Positions 24,572 to 36,255 are shown, numbered from the stretch's first letter. The stretch is DNA of 64,000 bases from Ophiura sarsii (GCA_035610835.1 CM069443.1:85737690-85801689); one strand, 5' to 3'. A program made the numbers and translations. The notes: generated by a model not told the origin, from the sequence alone.

Positions 24572-25040
24572 ATTCAACATATAACATTAGGCCAACTCAA
24601 AACTGCTTTTGAAGATTGATGAGGTCAACACTCGGGTGTTGTCAAGCAATGAAATGTTCAATTTTCTTCCCTGTTTCATTTTCATAGCCTTATTTTACTT
24701 TACATCTTCTTTCAAAGTACTCCCAGTCCCAAATATATCGTCGATTTAGTATTGCTTTAAAAACAGTGAAAAACAAAGAATAATTAATTATATCCTGGCT
24801 TTTATCAGAATTATTAGCCTTAGCAATAGCACTTCTTTAGCTTGATCTGTTGTTGTTCGTCCATAGGAAAACAAAGATGACAATGACAACAAAGACTAGT
24901 GTCAGAAGATGACTAACATGACCAATACGGGCAAGGAAGCATCTCCCACATGTGTGGCACTTGTGATCAGTATTTGGCGTTATGACACTTGCTGCTCTCG
25001 TCTTGCGGACCTCACGTTTTCCTCCTACACTCTTTCTAAT
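24572..25040. other. Gene-free interval downstream of the hAT remnant
   Basis: Probably includes 3' untranslated or terminal sequence of the hAT element, but I could not identify its terminal inverted repeat. Nothing else is recognised. Confidence 0.4.
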
Positions 25041-25044
25041 TTAA

Positions 25045-25417
25045 AGGATATTATGTGATCTTTTCCAGAGAGCGCCCTCTATTCACTTTTTTTTTTAGAA
25101 AGTAGATTTTCTTGCAGATTTACATTTCTGATCATAAATCGTACATACATTCCAAGTTACAGAGCGATACGATTCCTAATTACCTCAAAATCATGGTTTT
25201 AGTGTGAATTTAGAGTGAAAATATAAACTGTCGTGTTATCACAACAGTTTATTTTCACTCTAAAACCATGATTTTGAAGTAATTAAGAATCGTATCACCC
25301 TATTACTTGAAATGTATGTACGATTTATGATCAGAAATGTAAATCTGTAAGAAAATCTGCTTTCAATTTTTTGTTTGATGTTGAGGGCGTTCCCTGGAAA
25401 GATCACATAATATACCT
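25045..25417. mobile_element. Kolobok-like palindromic MITE, family 1 copy C
   Basis: Flanked by TTAA at 25041-25044 and 25418-25421, with the same arms as the copies at 18433 and 20391. The right TTAA is shared with the left end of a family 3 element that begins at 25422, so two TTAA elements lie back to back. Confidence 0.85.
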
Positions 25418-25421
25418 TTAA

Positions 25422-25665
25422 AGGAATGGTCCCGCAAGCACAACATTGAGCATTATTTGTTAGAAACATAATTATCGAGCCGAAGTTACGTAATTATATA
25501 GAACAGAACACCGTACTAGTCACAAAAATGAATAAAAACTGCCATCACTCAACATGCACTTTTTAAAATTCGCGGCGATTGAAAGTCCCGGTGTCGATGA
25601 CGTCATGGGTATCGGTGCTCAAATTTGCGCATGTGTATTGTACAACTATGACATCATCAAACCAA
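25422..25665. mobile_element. Kolobok-like element, family 3, left part
   Basis: Begins AGGAATGGTCCCGCAAGC right after TTAA and continues with sequence homologous to the left arm of the full copy at 43917-44706, including TGACGTCA at 25598. No right terminus was found, so it is truncated. Confidence 0.7.
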
Positions 25666-27007
25666 TTATAGTGTTAAAAAGACCACTATTTGGCTTTCAT
25701 TCATTTTTGAATTTAAATATTGCATCATAACGTTGCAACATTTTAGTATCACCCGTATTTTAAAGCCAATCCTCGGAATGGCAATACCACATCGTTTTGT
25801 TGGCTGCCTGATTCAGAGATTGCTGATCAATAGAACTAGTAAAAAACCTGAAAAGCCACATGGATATTGGATACAAAATCTTAAAATGCTTAGAAATATG
25901 ATTGGAACTGTGGAATTATGAGTAATAAAAAGGCCTGCATTCAAGAGAGAATAGTGAAAGGAGGCATCTGCTGATTCAGAAAGCAAACTTCATTAGAATA
26001 CATAATTCAACCATTCTGTGGCTTGGCTTCAAAATTTGGGTGGCTTTACTCCCGGCTTTACTAGAATTAGTGTAATAATAATACACTGCATGTATTTAAG
26101 CGCTTGATACGTAAGATCTCCAAGCGCTTTACATGATAAAAACAATAGATAATTACAAGAAATTATACACAATTGCCCACAAAATATGTTTACAAAGTTT
26201 TAACATGATACAATTGTTGATTTTCAAAATTCTTCTTTTGAATGAAAGCCAAATTGTACATCTTTATACTCTTCCATTGGTTTTGAATATATGCATGCCT
26301 TCATTCCTCTGTGACGTGTTTGTGAAAAAAGTCCCCATTCTTTCTGACTCGCCATGTATCATGGTAGAAACCCTAGAAAAATCTTAATTGCGATATCTTA
26401 ATCATAAGAGTTGCTGATTTTAAGAGTTGCTGATCTTGAAGATCTGGTCTCCAAATATTTCTAGTAGGATATAAACTCTGAAAATGTCCATGACAATTTC
26501 ATAGCTATTGTATGCGTAGTGGTCTTTAGTTCATAAACAATACAATTTATAAACTGAAGAAAGCATTGCTATCGGATTTAATTATTGGTTTGCTATTTAC
26601 CAAAACTAAGAAACCTTAAAATCATGTTAACTTACAAATTACCTAGCATTGTTATCTAGTAGGCTTATGCTATCTACTGAAGACAATAACATGTCACCAT
26701 GTAAATTCTCAATGCTTTGGAGGGTTGCATTTGAGTGGGGTTTTATTGTCGCTGTTTTTTGTTACCACCTTTACATGTCTATGAACAAATGTTTAAATCA
26801 ATACCATGGGTACAAACAAATAAACAAAAACGCCTATTGATAATTGTTTATTAATATTACATGGGACCTTGACTTAACAATTCTGAGTACTATAAACACG
26901 ATTCAAACCATTTTAATTATTTTAAATAACAATTTTGGTTGGATTTTCCACATTATAACCTTCAAAAAACACTCATTAAAGTGTGAACATGAGTGGACAT
27001 TTACAGT
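25666..27007. other. Gene-free interval
   Basis: Contains short AT-rich frames on the plus strand without motifs. Near 26098-26135 GCGCTTGATAC and AGCGCTTTACA form the ends of a small dispersed repeat type I have seen in marine invertebrate DNA. A related pattern lies near 23905-23945. Confidence 0.4.
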
Positions 27008-27110
27008 GTTGGAGTCGAGTCCTCATCATCCGAGTCCGAGTCCTTGAGGAAATGACTCGAGTCCGAGTCTGAGTCTTTTCCAATTTCTATGTCAGAGTCC
27101 TCAATATCCG
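27008..27110. repeat. Degenerate GAGTCC/GAGTCT repeat
   Basis: The hexamer GAGTCC and variants (GAGTCG, GAGTCT) recur many times in about 100 bp, in a short-period imperfect tandem arrangement. Confidence 0.7.
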
Positions 27111-27319
27111 ATGTATCAAATTCAAGACGCAGTTCACCAATACTATATCAACATGTTATTAATCAGAATTTCAGTTCTAGACTGTTTACTTGTAATTACT
27201 AATTAAAGTATAATCACAGTCAGTTCAGTAACTAACTTATTAGGCTTATGTTGTCTTTGTGGTTGTTCTTTTATTTACAAACTGCTTATTTGCAATCATT
27301 TGCATGCAAAATTACTTAA

Positions 27320-27478
27320 AGGAGGTGTCCCGCAAGCATAAAAGTGTGCATTATATGTTAGAAATATAACTATCGAGCCCAACTTTTGAAATGATATAGA
27401 AGAAAACACCACACTTATGACAAAAACAAATAAAAACCGCAATCTCTCAACATGCCCTTTTTAAAATTCGCGGCGAAT
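27320..27478. mobile_element. Kolobok-like element, family 3, left end only
   Basis: TTAA at 27316-27319 is followed by AGGAGGTGTCCCGCAAGC. Similarity to the left arms at 25422 and 43917 continues to a CGCGGCGA word, then stops. Confidence 0.7.
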
Positions 27479-28647
27479 TCGTACCTCATGACCATAGCGG
27501 TCCTTACGAAGCGCGGCCCGCAGGGTTGCATAGCTAGACCAGATTGAGTGCCGGACAATTTTACTGATGGCGAGCGGATTAAGTTTTTTTTTTAATTTTG
27601 AGGGTTCCTGCCACACAATTTCTTGTGTTATGATGCAGTTTAATGATTCTATCCACAAAAAAATCTTATGAGTAATGGTTTTGTTACCCTTTTTCGTATA
27701 CGGCCTACTGGCTAGTCATTCGTGTCATGCACCCACGTCTACATTGAGAACAGGTTGTACCTTTCAGTGTTTAGTTTGTAAACAGCACACCAAGGCTAGT
27801 TTTTTTTCAAATTTGCAACCAGCAAGGAGCCGGCGGATTATAGCCCACTGATGATGTAAATGGACCATTAAATTGTCTTGCGCCAGAATGATTTACGCAT
27901 TTAATGCATGCATTGTGAAATGTTAAACGCGACAGCTAGCTTCAAAAGTACACTCGTTAACATTTGAGTGTAGGCCTATGCGGAATACGCTAGAATTTTC
28001 AAGTTGGTGAAAAAAGGTAAAAACGGCTTGCGCATACTCTATGTGTCATGAAACCCCTTAAGGCAAAGACGAATGTCTATACTCCCCATTAAATGCATTG
28101 ATCCCCGTCATTGCCAAATTCCATGAACCCACCCATTCCGTGCACTATCACATAAGTTTCAAACATTCATTATTTACATTTATAAGCATTTACAAAGTTG
28201 CAATGTGACTTTGCTTTGCAAAAGTCCATGGTGAAATTTCCATTCATTATACGGCTATTTTATAGGCCTATTTGTACAATATATAAAAATGTGTACAATA
28301 TATAATAAGCATCTCGTACATCAGCGTGAACAAAGATTGAAATGCTAATAAAGACTATTTGTGTATAAGCGGCGTGGGATCAACTGGTAAAACAAGTAGA
28401 ACCCCGTTCAACCAGTCAAGGCAATATGGGTGTCTATATCTATTAGTATTATCTTTTATTATTACACAAATATTGAAATACTATACGATGGTATTTAAGA
28501 TTTGTAAAAAGCAGTGTGTGATCAATTGGCTGAAGAGAACCCACATGGTGCACGGACTGTTTTGGCATGAAATTTGATTATGACGAAATTATCATAATAG
28601 TTAAAAACATTCATTAGGCCCTTTGGTATAATTTACTAAACATTACA
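27479..28647. other. Gene-free interval
   Basis: AT-rich, two TAGGCCTA words (27971, 28263), no recognised element end or coding segment. The frame at 28359-28577 has no motif. Confidence 0.4.
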
Positions 28648-29712
28648 TCAGAGATGCAGGGCTGCTCCGCCTGCTACACGACCCCCTTCCGCCCAATCTG
28701 TCCCACGCCCCACTCCCTGACCTACCCCGCGCCCAACTCCTCGACCAGCCCCACGACCCGCCCCTCGGCCCACTCCTCGTCCTGCTCCACGACCATGCCT
28801 GTCTGAATGGTTTTTCCGCAGGTGGTTGTCTTTGTCCGACAGTGACGTGAATACATATACATCCATGTTGGCAACTGCCAAGCTCCTTCTTCCTGATGGT
28901 GGGCATGTGCTCACAGGGCTTGGCTCGCGGCAGGTCACATGCCTGGATGTATGTATGAAAGTGACCTTCATGGTTATACACCTATCAGTTATAAGACTCA
29001 CTATACGACCCCCAGGAGAGGTGCGTCGTGGGTGCGTCGTTTACCAATAATTCTTGACGGAGGGTACGTCAGTGGCAGCCTTTGGTCCGTCAAAAAAATG
29101 ACGGAGGGTGCGTAAAGGTCCGTCACTTTACATGGGTGCGAATGGGCTGATAGTTGACTGAGGGTGCGTATTTGGATGGCAATGGTCCGTCGTTTTTTTG
29201 ACACAGGCTGCGTCATGGTACATGAGAAGTTGACGCACCTCGGTAAAGTGACGCACCACTCCCGGGGGTCGTATAGTGCATCTTACAACTGATAGGTGTA
29301 TTAGGGTCTGGTATGGGAGTTGGAAGGTCCAGTACCACCTGGACTGCTTCAGGGTTTTCACTCCAGGGGCACAGGGCTCACACTCTCGTCGGTTGCATTT
29401 GTTAAAAATGAGCATGCCGATCCTGAGATCGACATGCTTCATGACGTATTTGTAGTCATCTAGTACGTGCTGATGCTCCCGTAGCTTGGTCAATGACCTG
29501 CCGTTTGACACGGCATCATGGATCTCGGTGTAATCTCCATACACCGCATAGTTAAGGCCAGAAGGGACATGTTCTACTGTCACCGGTTGACCGTCTGATG
29601 CCATGCCAGTACACATCCTCCAGCTTTACCATCGCCGAGTCAAATACACGATGTTCCTTCTGCTTCTTCTCCTCGGCGGGAAGGTTCTGGTGCAGCGGAG
29701 GACGATCTTCCC
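28648..29712 (-). pseudogene. Terminal exon of DDE-transposase-like pseudogene
   Basis: Reading leftward, a 3' splice site (TTTTCACAG at 29713-29721) opens an exon whose first codons join in phase with the exon at 32494-32682. It encodes EDRPPLHQNLPAEEKKQKEH, then FDSAMVKLEDVYW, a frameshift near 29600, and then a frame with YGDYTEIHD, HVDLRIGMLIFNKCNRRECE and CEPCA. At 29300 a MITE interrupts it. Beyond the MITE the reading resumes as EGHFHTYIQACDLPRAKPCE, shifts frame again near 28870, and ends in a zinc-finger-like stretch (FTSLSDKDNHLRKNHSDRHG) and a Gly-Arg-rich tail of GRGAGRGV type, with a stop at 28648. Two frameshifts plus the insertion argue for a dead copy. From memory similar uncharacterised proteins exist in amphioxus, cnidarians and echinoderms; I cannot name the family. 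Confidence 0.65.
28979..29298. mobile_element. TA-flanked MITE inserted in the pseudogene
   Basis: CACCTATCAGTTATAAGACT at the left and a near-complementary right end (AACTGATAGGTG) flank 320 bp. TA lies on both sides (28977-28978 and 29299-29300). The inverted arms extend about 50 bp inward through GTCGTATAGTG-like sequence. The interior repeats GACGCACC/GGTGCGTC words. TA duplication suggests a Tc1/mariner-type origin. It separates two coding segments of one exon. Confidence 0.8.
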
Positions 29713-30746
29713 CTGTGAAAAGCAACAAATCAAAATTTAATAATTACATAGATTTTCGCATACTACGGCAGTGGGAGAGCTTGTATTTTAACCCAACCTT
29801 AAGTATGATCGGGCATCAACTTTAATGAACCCAAATTGTGTATATTATGTCTGACTCAAACACTGTTATTCTGATAGTCATGTCATTGTACATTTGTAAG
29901 CAGATCAGTATTGAATGCCTGAGAGTGTGATAGTATATATTGACTGCAATGAGGGGCATGTTTCAAATTATAGGCCCAAGGTGATCTCGAAAACCAGACT
30001 ATGTACCCCGAGACGACTATGCTAACCCCGAGACGACTATGCCATGGCATAGTTGTTTTTCGTGACGTCACATTAAAATTGAAATCATAGCTTGATGATC
30101 CCCTAAATTTTAACCCGCTTTTAACCAATCAAACGACAGGAATGTATTCTATGCAGGGTTGCATAAAGTGGGGGAGCAGTGAGCACCGCTCCCGGGAAAT
30201 AATGAACAGAATTGGGGAAATGATGCTAAGTGGAAAAAGAAAAAGTATTGGGGAAAAGGGTGAAAAAAGATGAGAGAGAAAAAACTTTGGGCTGTGGTTG
30301 CACAGGTACGTATACCAACTAGTGTTTATTGTTGTATTGCTTCCCCCAGTGACAGCGCTACAGGGGGGGGGGGGGGCATTCCCCCCAATATTGTTTTGCC
30401 CCCCCCCCCCTCCCCAAAAAGTCCATTTAATTAAAATTAGAAGACAATTTTAGCATTACAGGCAAAAAAAATCGCGCTTCGTGCACATTTTCTTAATTAA
30501 TTAGGGTCAATCATACCAAATAAAATGTTGATAATTTTAGCATAAAAACAACTACATTTTGCGCGCAATTTCATACCAAATTAGTTAGTATTAGACCAAA
30601 TTTGAAAATTTTAACAAAAATATGGCACAAAAAATTTGCGCGCTTTGCGTGCTTCATTTTATTTCATGCCCCCGTTCAAATATGTCTTCCCAAATGTAAA
30701 ATTATACTATGGTACGGTATAGTAGGCCTACATCTAAACAACACTA

Positions 30747-32035
30747 CAGGGTGAGTCAAAATAGTCCGGTCCCGATTTCACCGATTTTTTAAACCAGTTA
30801 AAATTTTAAAATGATTATATTTAAAAACTTGCCTAGCAAGGTGGCAATACTAGCTATAACCTAAATTTTATTTCATTAACATTTGTTATTCGAAATGGGA
30901 GATACGATAATTTTTCTAAATTCTGTGAAATAAAATCTGTTCCAACTTATCTAAGGGATCCCTATGGATGTTAACGTTTAACGCGCGCCTTTTGAATAAG
31001 TCAATCGAAGGCGTGTTGGTATTCACAGCAATTACAATAGGAAAAGAGATTCTATTGTCTTTGCGGTTATGTTTTCAATAGTTTTCGTGCAATCAGAGAT
31101 AGCCTATAACAAACATTATTGAGTTTTAACAAAATGTCGACCAAAATATTTTGAAACTTGTTATTTTAATCGAACTGATATGAGAGAAGTCTGAGAGAAA
31201 ACAGATCTTATATCTTTAAACAGTTTGTGATTTGGCAACTTACCAGGCAAAGTGCATAGTCCATTTTTATGAATATATTTGTGCAATACTGAGTTATATT
31301 ATAATATATTTAAATACTTTGCATGCAATATCGTTCAATTTATCAGAGATTCAACAAAAAAAACCATGATATTTTGGTATAAATTGCAACAGTTACACAG
31401 TGTGTTGTGTTGTATGAATAACTAATATTACAGTAGAATTAACATCCACAGGGGCGGACTGGGACCTGAAAGCGGCCGTGGCAAAATGCTTAAAGCGGCC
31501 CAGGCGCGTACCGCGGCATGTGATCCAGGGGGCAGAAGTATGTCGTCCCGGTAGTAAATTTTCGTAAAAGATTGCCCCAATTTTTTCCCCAGTCAGTCAC
31601 CTCGTGAATTTCACGTAAGTGGGGGGGGGGTAGGGTCCAAAAAATGTTGCACGGTCATAAAATTTCGCACAGTCACAAATTTCGCACGGTCACAAAATTT
31701 TGTACGGTCACAAAATTTCGCGTAACCGGCCCTCAGAGGCCCAACCGGCCCTGAGAGGCCCAGAACCAAGCGGCCCATGTGGCGATCACCACAACGCCAC
31801 AGTGGCTAGTCCGCCCCTGAACATCCACCACCAAACTTGGAACACTTTGGATTACACGTCTTTTTGTAAAAATGTTATAAATCTGGCCGTGGAATATGAT
31901 ATTGTCTTGAAAACATCACCAGGTATCAAGAAGTATGTCTACTCTCATAAACAATGAAAACAATTACCAATTTTGTACAAGAAGTATTTTTCTTGATTTT
32001 TTGAAAACGGGACCGGACTATTTTGACTCACCCTG
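30747..32035. mobile_element. TA-flanked TIR element (mariner-like), middle level
   Basis: CAGGGTGAGTCAAAATAGTC at the left and its exact reverse complement at the right begin a 27-bp perfect TIR that also includes CGGTCCCG. TA lies on both sides (30745-30746, 32036-32037). It is about 910 bp once the inner hAT MITE and its duplication are removed. That is near the size of a mariner gene, yet no open transposase frame remains. Confidence 0.85.
31449..31819. mobile_element. Innermost hAT-like MITE
   Basis: CAGGGGCGGACTGG and the reverse complement of CAGGGGCGGACTAG define 371 bp, flanked by a perfect 8-bp duplication AACATCCA (31441-31448, 31820-31827). The interior shares a segment (GATTGCCCCAATTTTTTCC, then a G run and CACGGTCA repeats) with the element at 22260-23050. 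Confidence 0.92.
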
Positions 32036-32493
32036 TATAGCTATAACATATTGTAATTTGATTTTTATCAAACCTGTTTAAGTGTGGAGGGGGAAATGTT
32101 AAGCTCAAATTGAACTTGCTCCTGGGGAAGAAACAACTTTGTGCAACCCTGATTCTATGTGGTATATGATGATACAAATATTAAATGCCTGGGGGTGTAA
32201 GTGTGACTATTGCAAACCATATCACGAAGTCAAAATCAGATTTGTCCATATCACGAAGTAAGGATAATTAAAATGAGATCCAAATTTGACCGTGTGATAA
32301 ACATAACACATTCTATAGTCTTTTCCACCCATACTGATGGTAAAACTATCACATGGTTAAAATCTAGCAATCTCATCAGGAGATCACATTGTGGTTTTTC
32401 CTGTCAAACGAGGTGAATCAATCAAAATCGTATGGGCATAGGGACAACACTGTTCATGTTTAAACACAAGATGGTAAAAAAACACTAAATTAC

Positions 32494-32682
32494 CTGGCAG
32501 GCGATCAGACAGGTAAACCGATGACAGTGGTGGTGTTATTGTGCCCCACAAACGCTCGATGTCATTTAATGACGAATGACCAGGGCAGTAACTTAGCACC
32601 ACGGGAGAGTCGAGGTCCGCATCATGGTAGAGCCGGGAATAGAAAATCATATTTGTAAGATGGTTCACGTTGTAATCTGGTC
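32494..32682 (-). pseudogene. Upstream exon of DDE-transposase-like pseudogene
   Basis: A 189-base exon between an acceptor (AATACCCAG) and a donor (GTAATTTAG). It reads DYNVNHLTNMIFYSRLYHDA, then VVLSYCPGHSSLNDIERLWG and SVYLSDRLPG. The C/A-P-G-H-S-x-x-N-x-I-E-x-L-W-G block is the kind of D/N-E-W tail seen in DDE transposases, where the glutamate is catalytic. The last base joins the next exon's GG to complete a glycine, giving LPG followed by EDRPPLHQ, which supports real splicing. This exon itself is undamaged; the following exon is broken. A preceding exon ending in G (phase 1) is expected upstream. Confidence 0.7.
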
Positions 32683-33982
32683 CTGGGTATTAAAGAACAA
32701 ATATATTCATTAATTTGGGTTCCTTTAGGAATCAATCTGGCGTGATGGAAGGAAACTTGATGACGATATAGCTAAAATAGGAGATTATATGTCTTGCTCT
32801 TTACTCACAATACTAAAAATTATTGAATCCATTTAACCGAAAACATATCACGTGGATGACCACGCTTGCTCGGGACGTTTTTAAGAAGGCAAACGTTGGG
32901 TCTGAAAATAGGGGTGGCGCTGTTCGAATGATCATATCGTAAATTAAAATTGGAACTTCTTGACAATTTTAAGAAAATTCAAAGCTTGATTTTTGATTTC
33001 AAGCATTCCAAGAATGGGTACGTGCGTGGAACAAATAAATGAGGCTGATTTGAGCCTAATTTATATGTAATCTATAATGGGAGAGCATGGCCTGCTGCCC
33101 CTCCCCCCGGAATGTACCGCTGCTTTTTATAACATGTAGCCTAGTTATTTCGCCACGCCTAAGGTCAAAATGATCCAACGATTTGTATTTTCAATTTCTG
33201 TTTTCCTTGTTCATTCATCTTCCCCCTTTTTTGTTTGTTTGTAACACCATGGGGTCTGAATACCCCCTAAAAGTTGGAATTATTCTTCAAATTTATATCC
33301 TTTGTGTGCTCCCCAACAAAGTCCAATTGTAAAATTATAGTAACCTAATTTAGGCTAATATAACACTAAAATGCAATGTATTGCCCATTATAAGAGCATA
33401 CAGAATTCTTTCTGGGAGGAAAATTCTTTATTTAGACTAGGTTTAAAGTTAGACAGGGTTTAAGTTGTTTTGTGCATACGGACCTTACTGTTTTAAAAAT
33501 AATCATATATCGTAAATATTAAAATACTTACTTTCATTATGAAATGCAAGATCAGTGGATGAGACAACTTGTTCTGTTAATTAAAATGGACAGAAATCAT
33601 TTGAAAAATCATATTGAACAATGGATTACAAACATTAACATTTATTTATTTATTTTATTTTCCAAGAATATAAAAATACTGACTTTTTTCCATTTCTGTT
33701 CAAAGTTCGACCTTTGAACATTTATTCAATCTCTGCAGACCCCTTCCGGGTAAGAGAGATATAATCAACATACAAAATACAGATAGATGGCGCAATAGCG
33801 CAAAAGACATCGACCCAACCCAAAAGACATCGATTCAACCCAACAATGGAAAGAATTAATAAAATATAAAAACCACACAATACGTAAGAAAAGAATAAAA
33901 TATAAATGCTAAATATTATGGGTATTGAAGAAATTGAAGAAATTTGGAAGAAATAACTTACACATATTTACATACAGATCTA
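32683..33982. other. Gene-free interval
   Basis: No clear upstream exon of the DDE-like pseudogene is seen. The sequence is AT-rich with scattered homopolymers, and no element boundary is recognised. Confidence 0.4.
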
Positions 33983-34204
33983 TATAGACGTTATTCATAA
34001 TTGGTGATTTTAGGCTAAAGAAGGGATACTCGCTGTGACGTCACTATAACGAGAGCGATGCCAACGATGGTAAATTACGTCACAGGACACCAATTTATTT
34101 ACCATCGTGGCCTTGCTTTCGTTATGATTAGTGACGTCACATCGAATATGTCTCCCTCTTTAGACTTGAAATCACCAATGAATAAGTTCAGAATAACGTC
34201 TATG
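33983..34204. mobile_element. Palindromic MITE-like element with CRE motifs
   Basis: Outer words ATAGACGTTATT and AATAACGTCTAT are inverted. The arms continue inward through ATTGGTGATTT, CTAAAGA and GTGACGTCAC on each side, meeting near 34088 at GGTAAATTACGTCAC. Each arm carries the CRE consensus TGACGTCA (34036-34043 and 34132-34139). No target duplication was identified. Nearly the whole 222 bp folds back. Confidence 0.75.
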
Positions 34205-34779
34205 AGCACCATTTTGTTATTTGAGTTGAGAAGTTCAAAAGTTTGGTATATCGTTTGACTGCATGCGAAAGTGAGGTTGCAGGTATTTATTTCTGTGAGA
34301 GATAAAGAAATCACATACTAAAAGATAATGGTATTCGTCACCTACCATATCATTGGGTCGATCAGAGCTTGCAAATGTTGTCCTTGTTATTTACACTAAT
34401 TGTTAGGAAATTTAATGTTTCCACAAGTATATAGTCTTATTACTAAAATCTAATTCCTTAAGGTTAAAAATAAACTCAAATGAAAGATCAGATTTCAAAC
34501 ATTTATAATCAATATAAAATCTATTGCTTTCAACTTCACTCGACCAATTTTGTATAACAGCATCTTTAATAGAGCATTTTTCAGCCTAATAGAATTATGG
34601 TGATTTTGTGATACCCAGATATTTAATACTAAGTCTACAATGATCCAAAGTATCTTTGATTTTACTGATTAAAGATGAATACAAAATTGTATCAGAATCG
34701 TCCATGCATATAATTATTACATAAGAATAGTCTATATGAAAATTTTGACTGTTTACCCGCGAATCCCCCTGGCAGTCAA
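34205..34779. other. Gene-free interval
   Basis: AT-rich. No coding or element boundary is recognised. Confidence 0.4.
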
Positions 34780-35070
34780 TTCACATTTATATGGGGTCAA
34801 AGGGTCATTAGAGGTCAATCTGGATACACCCCATGAGTTGTCTCAAATCCCCTTACCCAAATATTATTGTCACAGTTGAGATTGAAGTCTGACTTGTCAT
34901 GAGAGAGGGCCCTAAAAATTATTTAACAAAATGGGTCGAAAGTCATGTAGGGTCATGACAAGTAAATCCGGGTACACCCCATATATCATCGTTAGTTCCC
35001 TTACCCAAAGATTATGGTCACCAAGTTTGGTTGAGATTGAAGTTTGACTTTTCATATTAGAGCCCTCAAA
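34780..35070. repeat. Two-copy tandem duplication of about 148 bp
   Basis: CCTTACCCAAA, TTGAGATTGAAGT and GGTACACCCCAT-like words recur at 148-bp spacing (for example 34851 and 34999). The copies are diverged. GGTCAAAGGGTCAT and GGTCAAT words recall the satellite at 838-17478, but I see no extended similarity. Confidence 0.65.
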
Positions 35071-36102
35071 GACTAAAAAGTTGTTTGTTTGTCCATAGAC
35101 AATGATAGAGGGTCCTCAAAAGGTAGGGTCGGTAGGTCAGATTTGTTTTTTAAATATTTGTTGATATGGATATTGTATTTGGGAATATAAATTTGGCATG
35201 AATACTGTGAATTGAAGTCCAAACACAAACCAAAACACCTCACTTTTCATAACTTTGCGACATTGCTGCTTTACACTTCTTTTTCTCCTGCTGGGGCAGA
35301 TTGTCAATGTATAGTTCCATTATTGTCGCAATTGGTTGCAACACTACAAACTTGGTCAAATATTATTTTTGTACTGAGTTTGCAATGCGCAGATACCCCA
35401 GGTCACCGCCATTGTGATTGAATGTAGCACAAAGTAAAAGAATGTTGTGTTGAAGTTTTGCTAGAAATATATATGTGAAAGTATTGCTAAACCTATTTTT
35501 TCCGTACTAAATGTTGAAATTAATATTCATGCCGTTGAGCAACATTTGGGGAATAAATATTAACCGTAACTAGATTTTTCATATTTTCTCACACTGCGTT
35601 TTTAGTATAGAAATGACATCACTTGCATGTGCGATCAATTTTCATTTAGTCCTTTAAATAATAGTCCCTGCGGGTGCCAAGTTCATGCATTAAACATCAT
35701 GTTACACAGGATTGCGCATTGGGGATGGTGTTGCAAATACCAGATTGGCGATGTCATTCGAAATAGGATCTTGATATGTTAAATTAACTTTTAAGTCCCT
35801 TTTTGACAGATTGTGATACAGCCATTTCATTTTAATATTGCTATGTATCTACCGAAGATAGCAAATTTCAGAAAATCGTGTTTTCATCGATAAGGGCTTG
35901 TTTTAAAACCAATACCAATTTAACAGGTGTATAAGAATGAAAGTTGCCACAAGGAAGGCTAGCTAGACCTAAATGACATTTTGGTTCTTCAAGAATAGCA
36001 TCGGTCTAGTAAATGTTTTTTGAGCCCACTAAGTGCTGATTTTCATACTATGTTTAGAGTTAAAAATCAAGCCAGCCAGCTCAGAGTTAATAAGAAACTT
36101 AC
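35071..36102. other. Gene-free interval
   Basis: No recognisable coding segment or element end. Possibly an intron if the segment at 36103-36255 is an exon. Confidence 0.35.
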
Positions 36103-36255
36103 CTTATCTGCAAAAAAATGCAGGCTTTTAGGCTGGTGCCACCATAGCAATGGCATACGGGCACAAGACTTCTGGCATCTCTCTCGCTCAAATGCCTTCT
36201 TGTTGGGAGTCTTCCTCAGAATCCAAGTCACAACCTTTCGAAGAACTCGGGGTGG
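36103..36255 (-). CDS. Possible exon, unrecognised
   Basis: On the minus strand an open frame reads RVLRKVVTWILRKTPNKKAF, then RERCQKSCARMP and HQPKSLHFFADK, and stops at a strong donor, AAG|GTAAGT. Its upstream edge runs into an 18-20 base C tract, so the start is unknown. It lies upstream of the DDE-like pseudogene on the same strand and could be an earlier exon of it, but no intermediate exon joins them. Chance is possible. Confidence 0.3.

Larger units (their letters stand above)
30154..32151. mobile_element. Outer hAT-like element of a three-level nest
   Basis: Ends CAGGGTTGCATAAAGT and the reverse complement of CAGGGTTGCACAAAGT are flanked by a perfect 8-bp duplication, ATTCTATG (30146-30153 and 32152-32159). 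Without the inner insertion it is about 0.7 kb. A related but inverted fragment lies at 46144-46262. Runs of 14 G and 10 C occur near 30360-30410. No transposase is visible. Confidence 0.9.
29713..32493 (-). other. Intron of the DDE-like pseudogene, filled by nested elements
   Basis: Bounded on the minus strand by GTAATTTAGTG (donor, from 32493) and TTTTCACAG (acceptor, ending 29713). Near 30006-30050 there is a 20-bp duplication of CCCCGAGACGACTATG. Positions 30154-32151 are a stack of three transposons. Confidence 0.6.
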
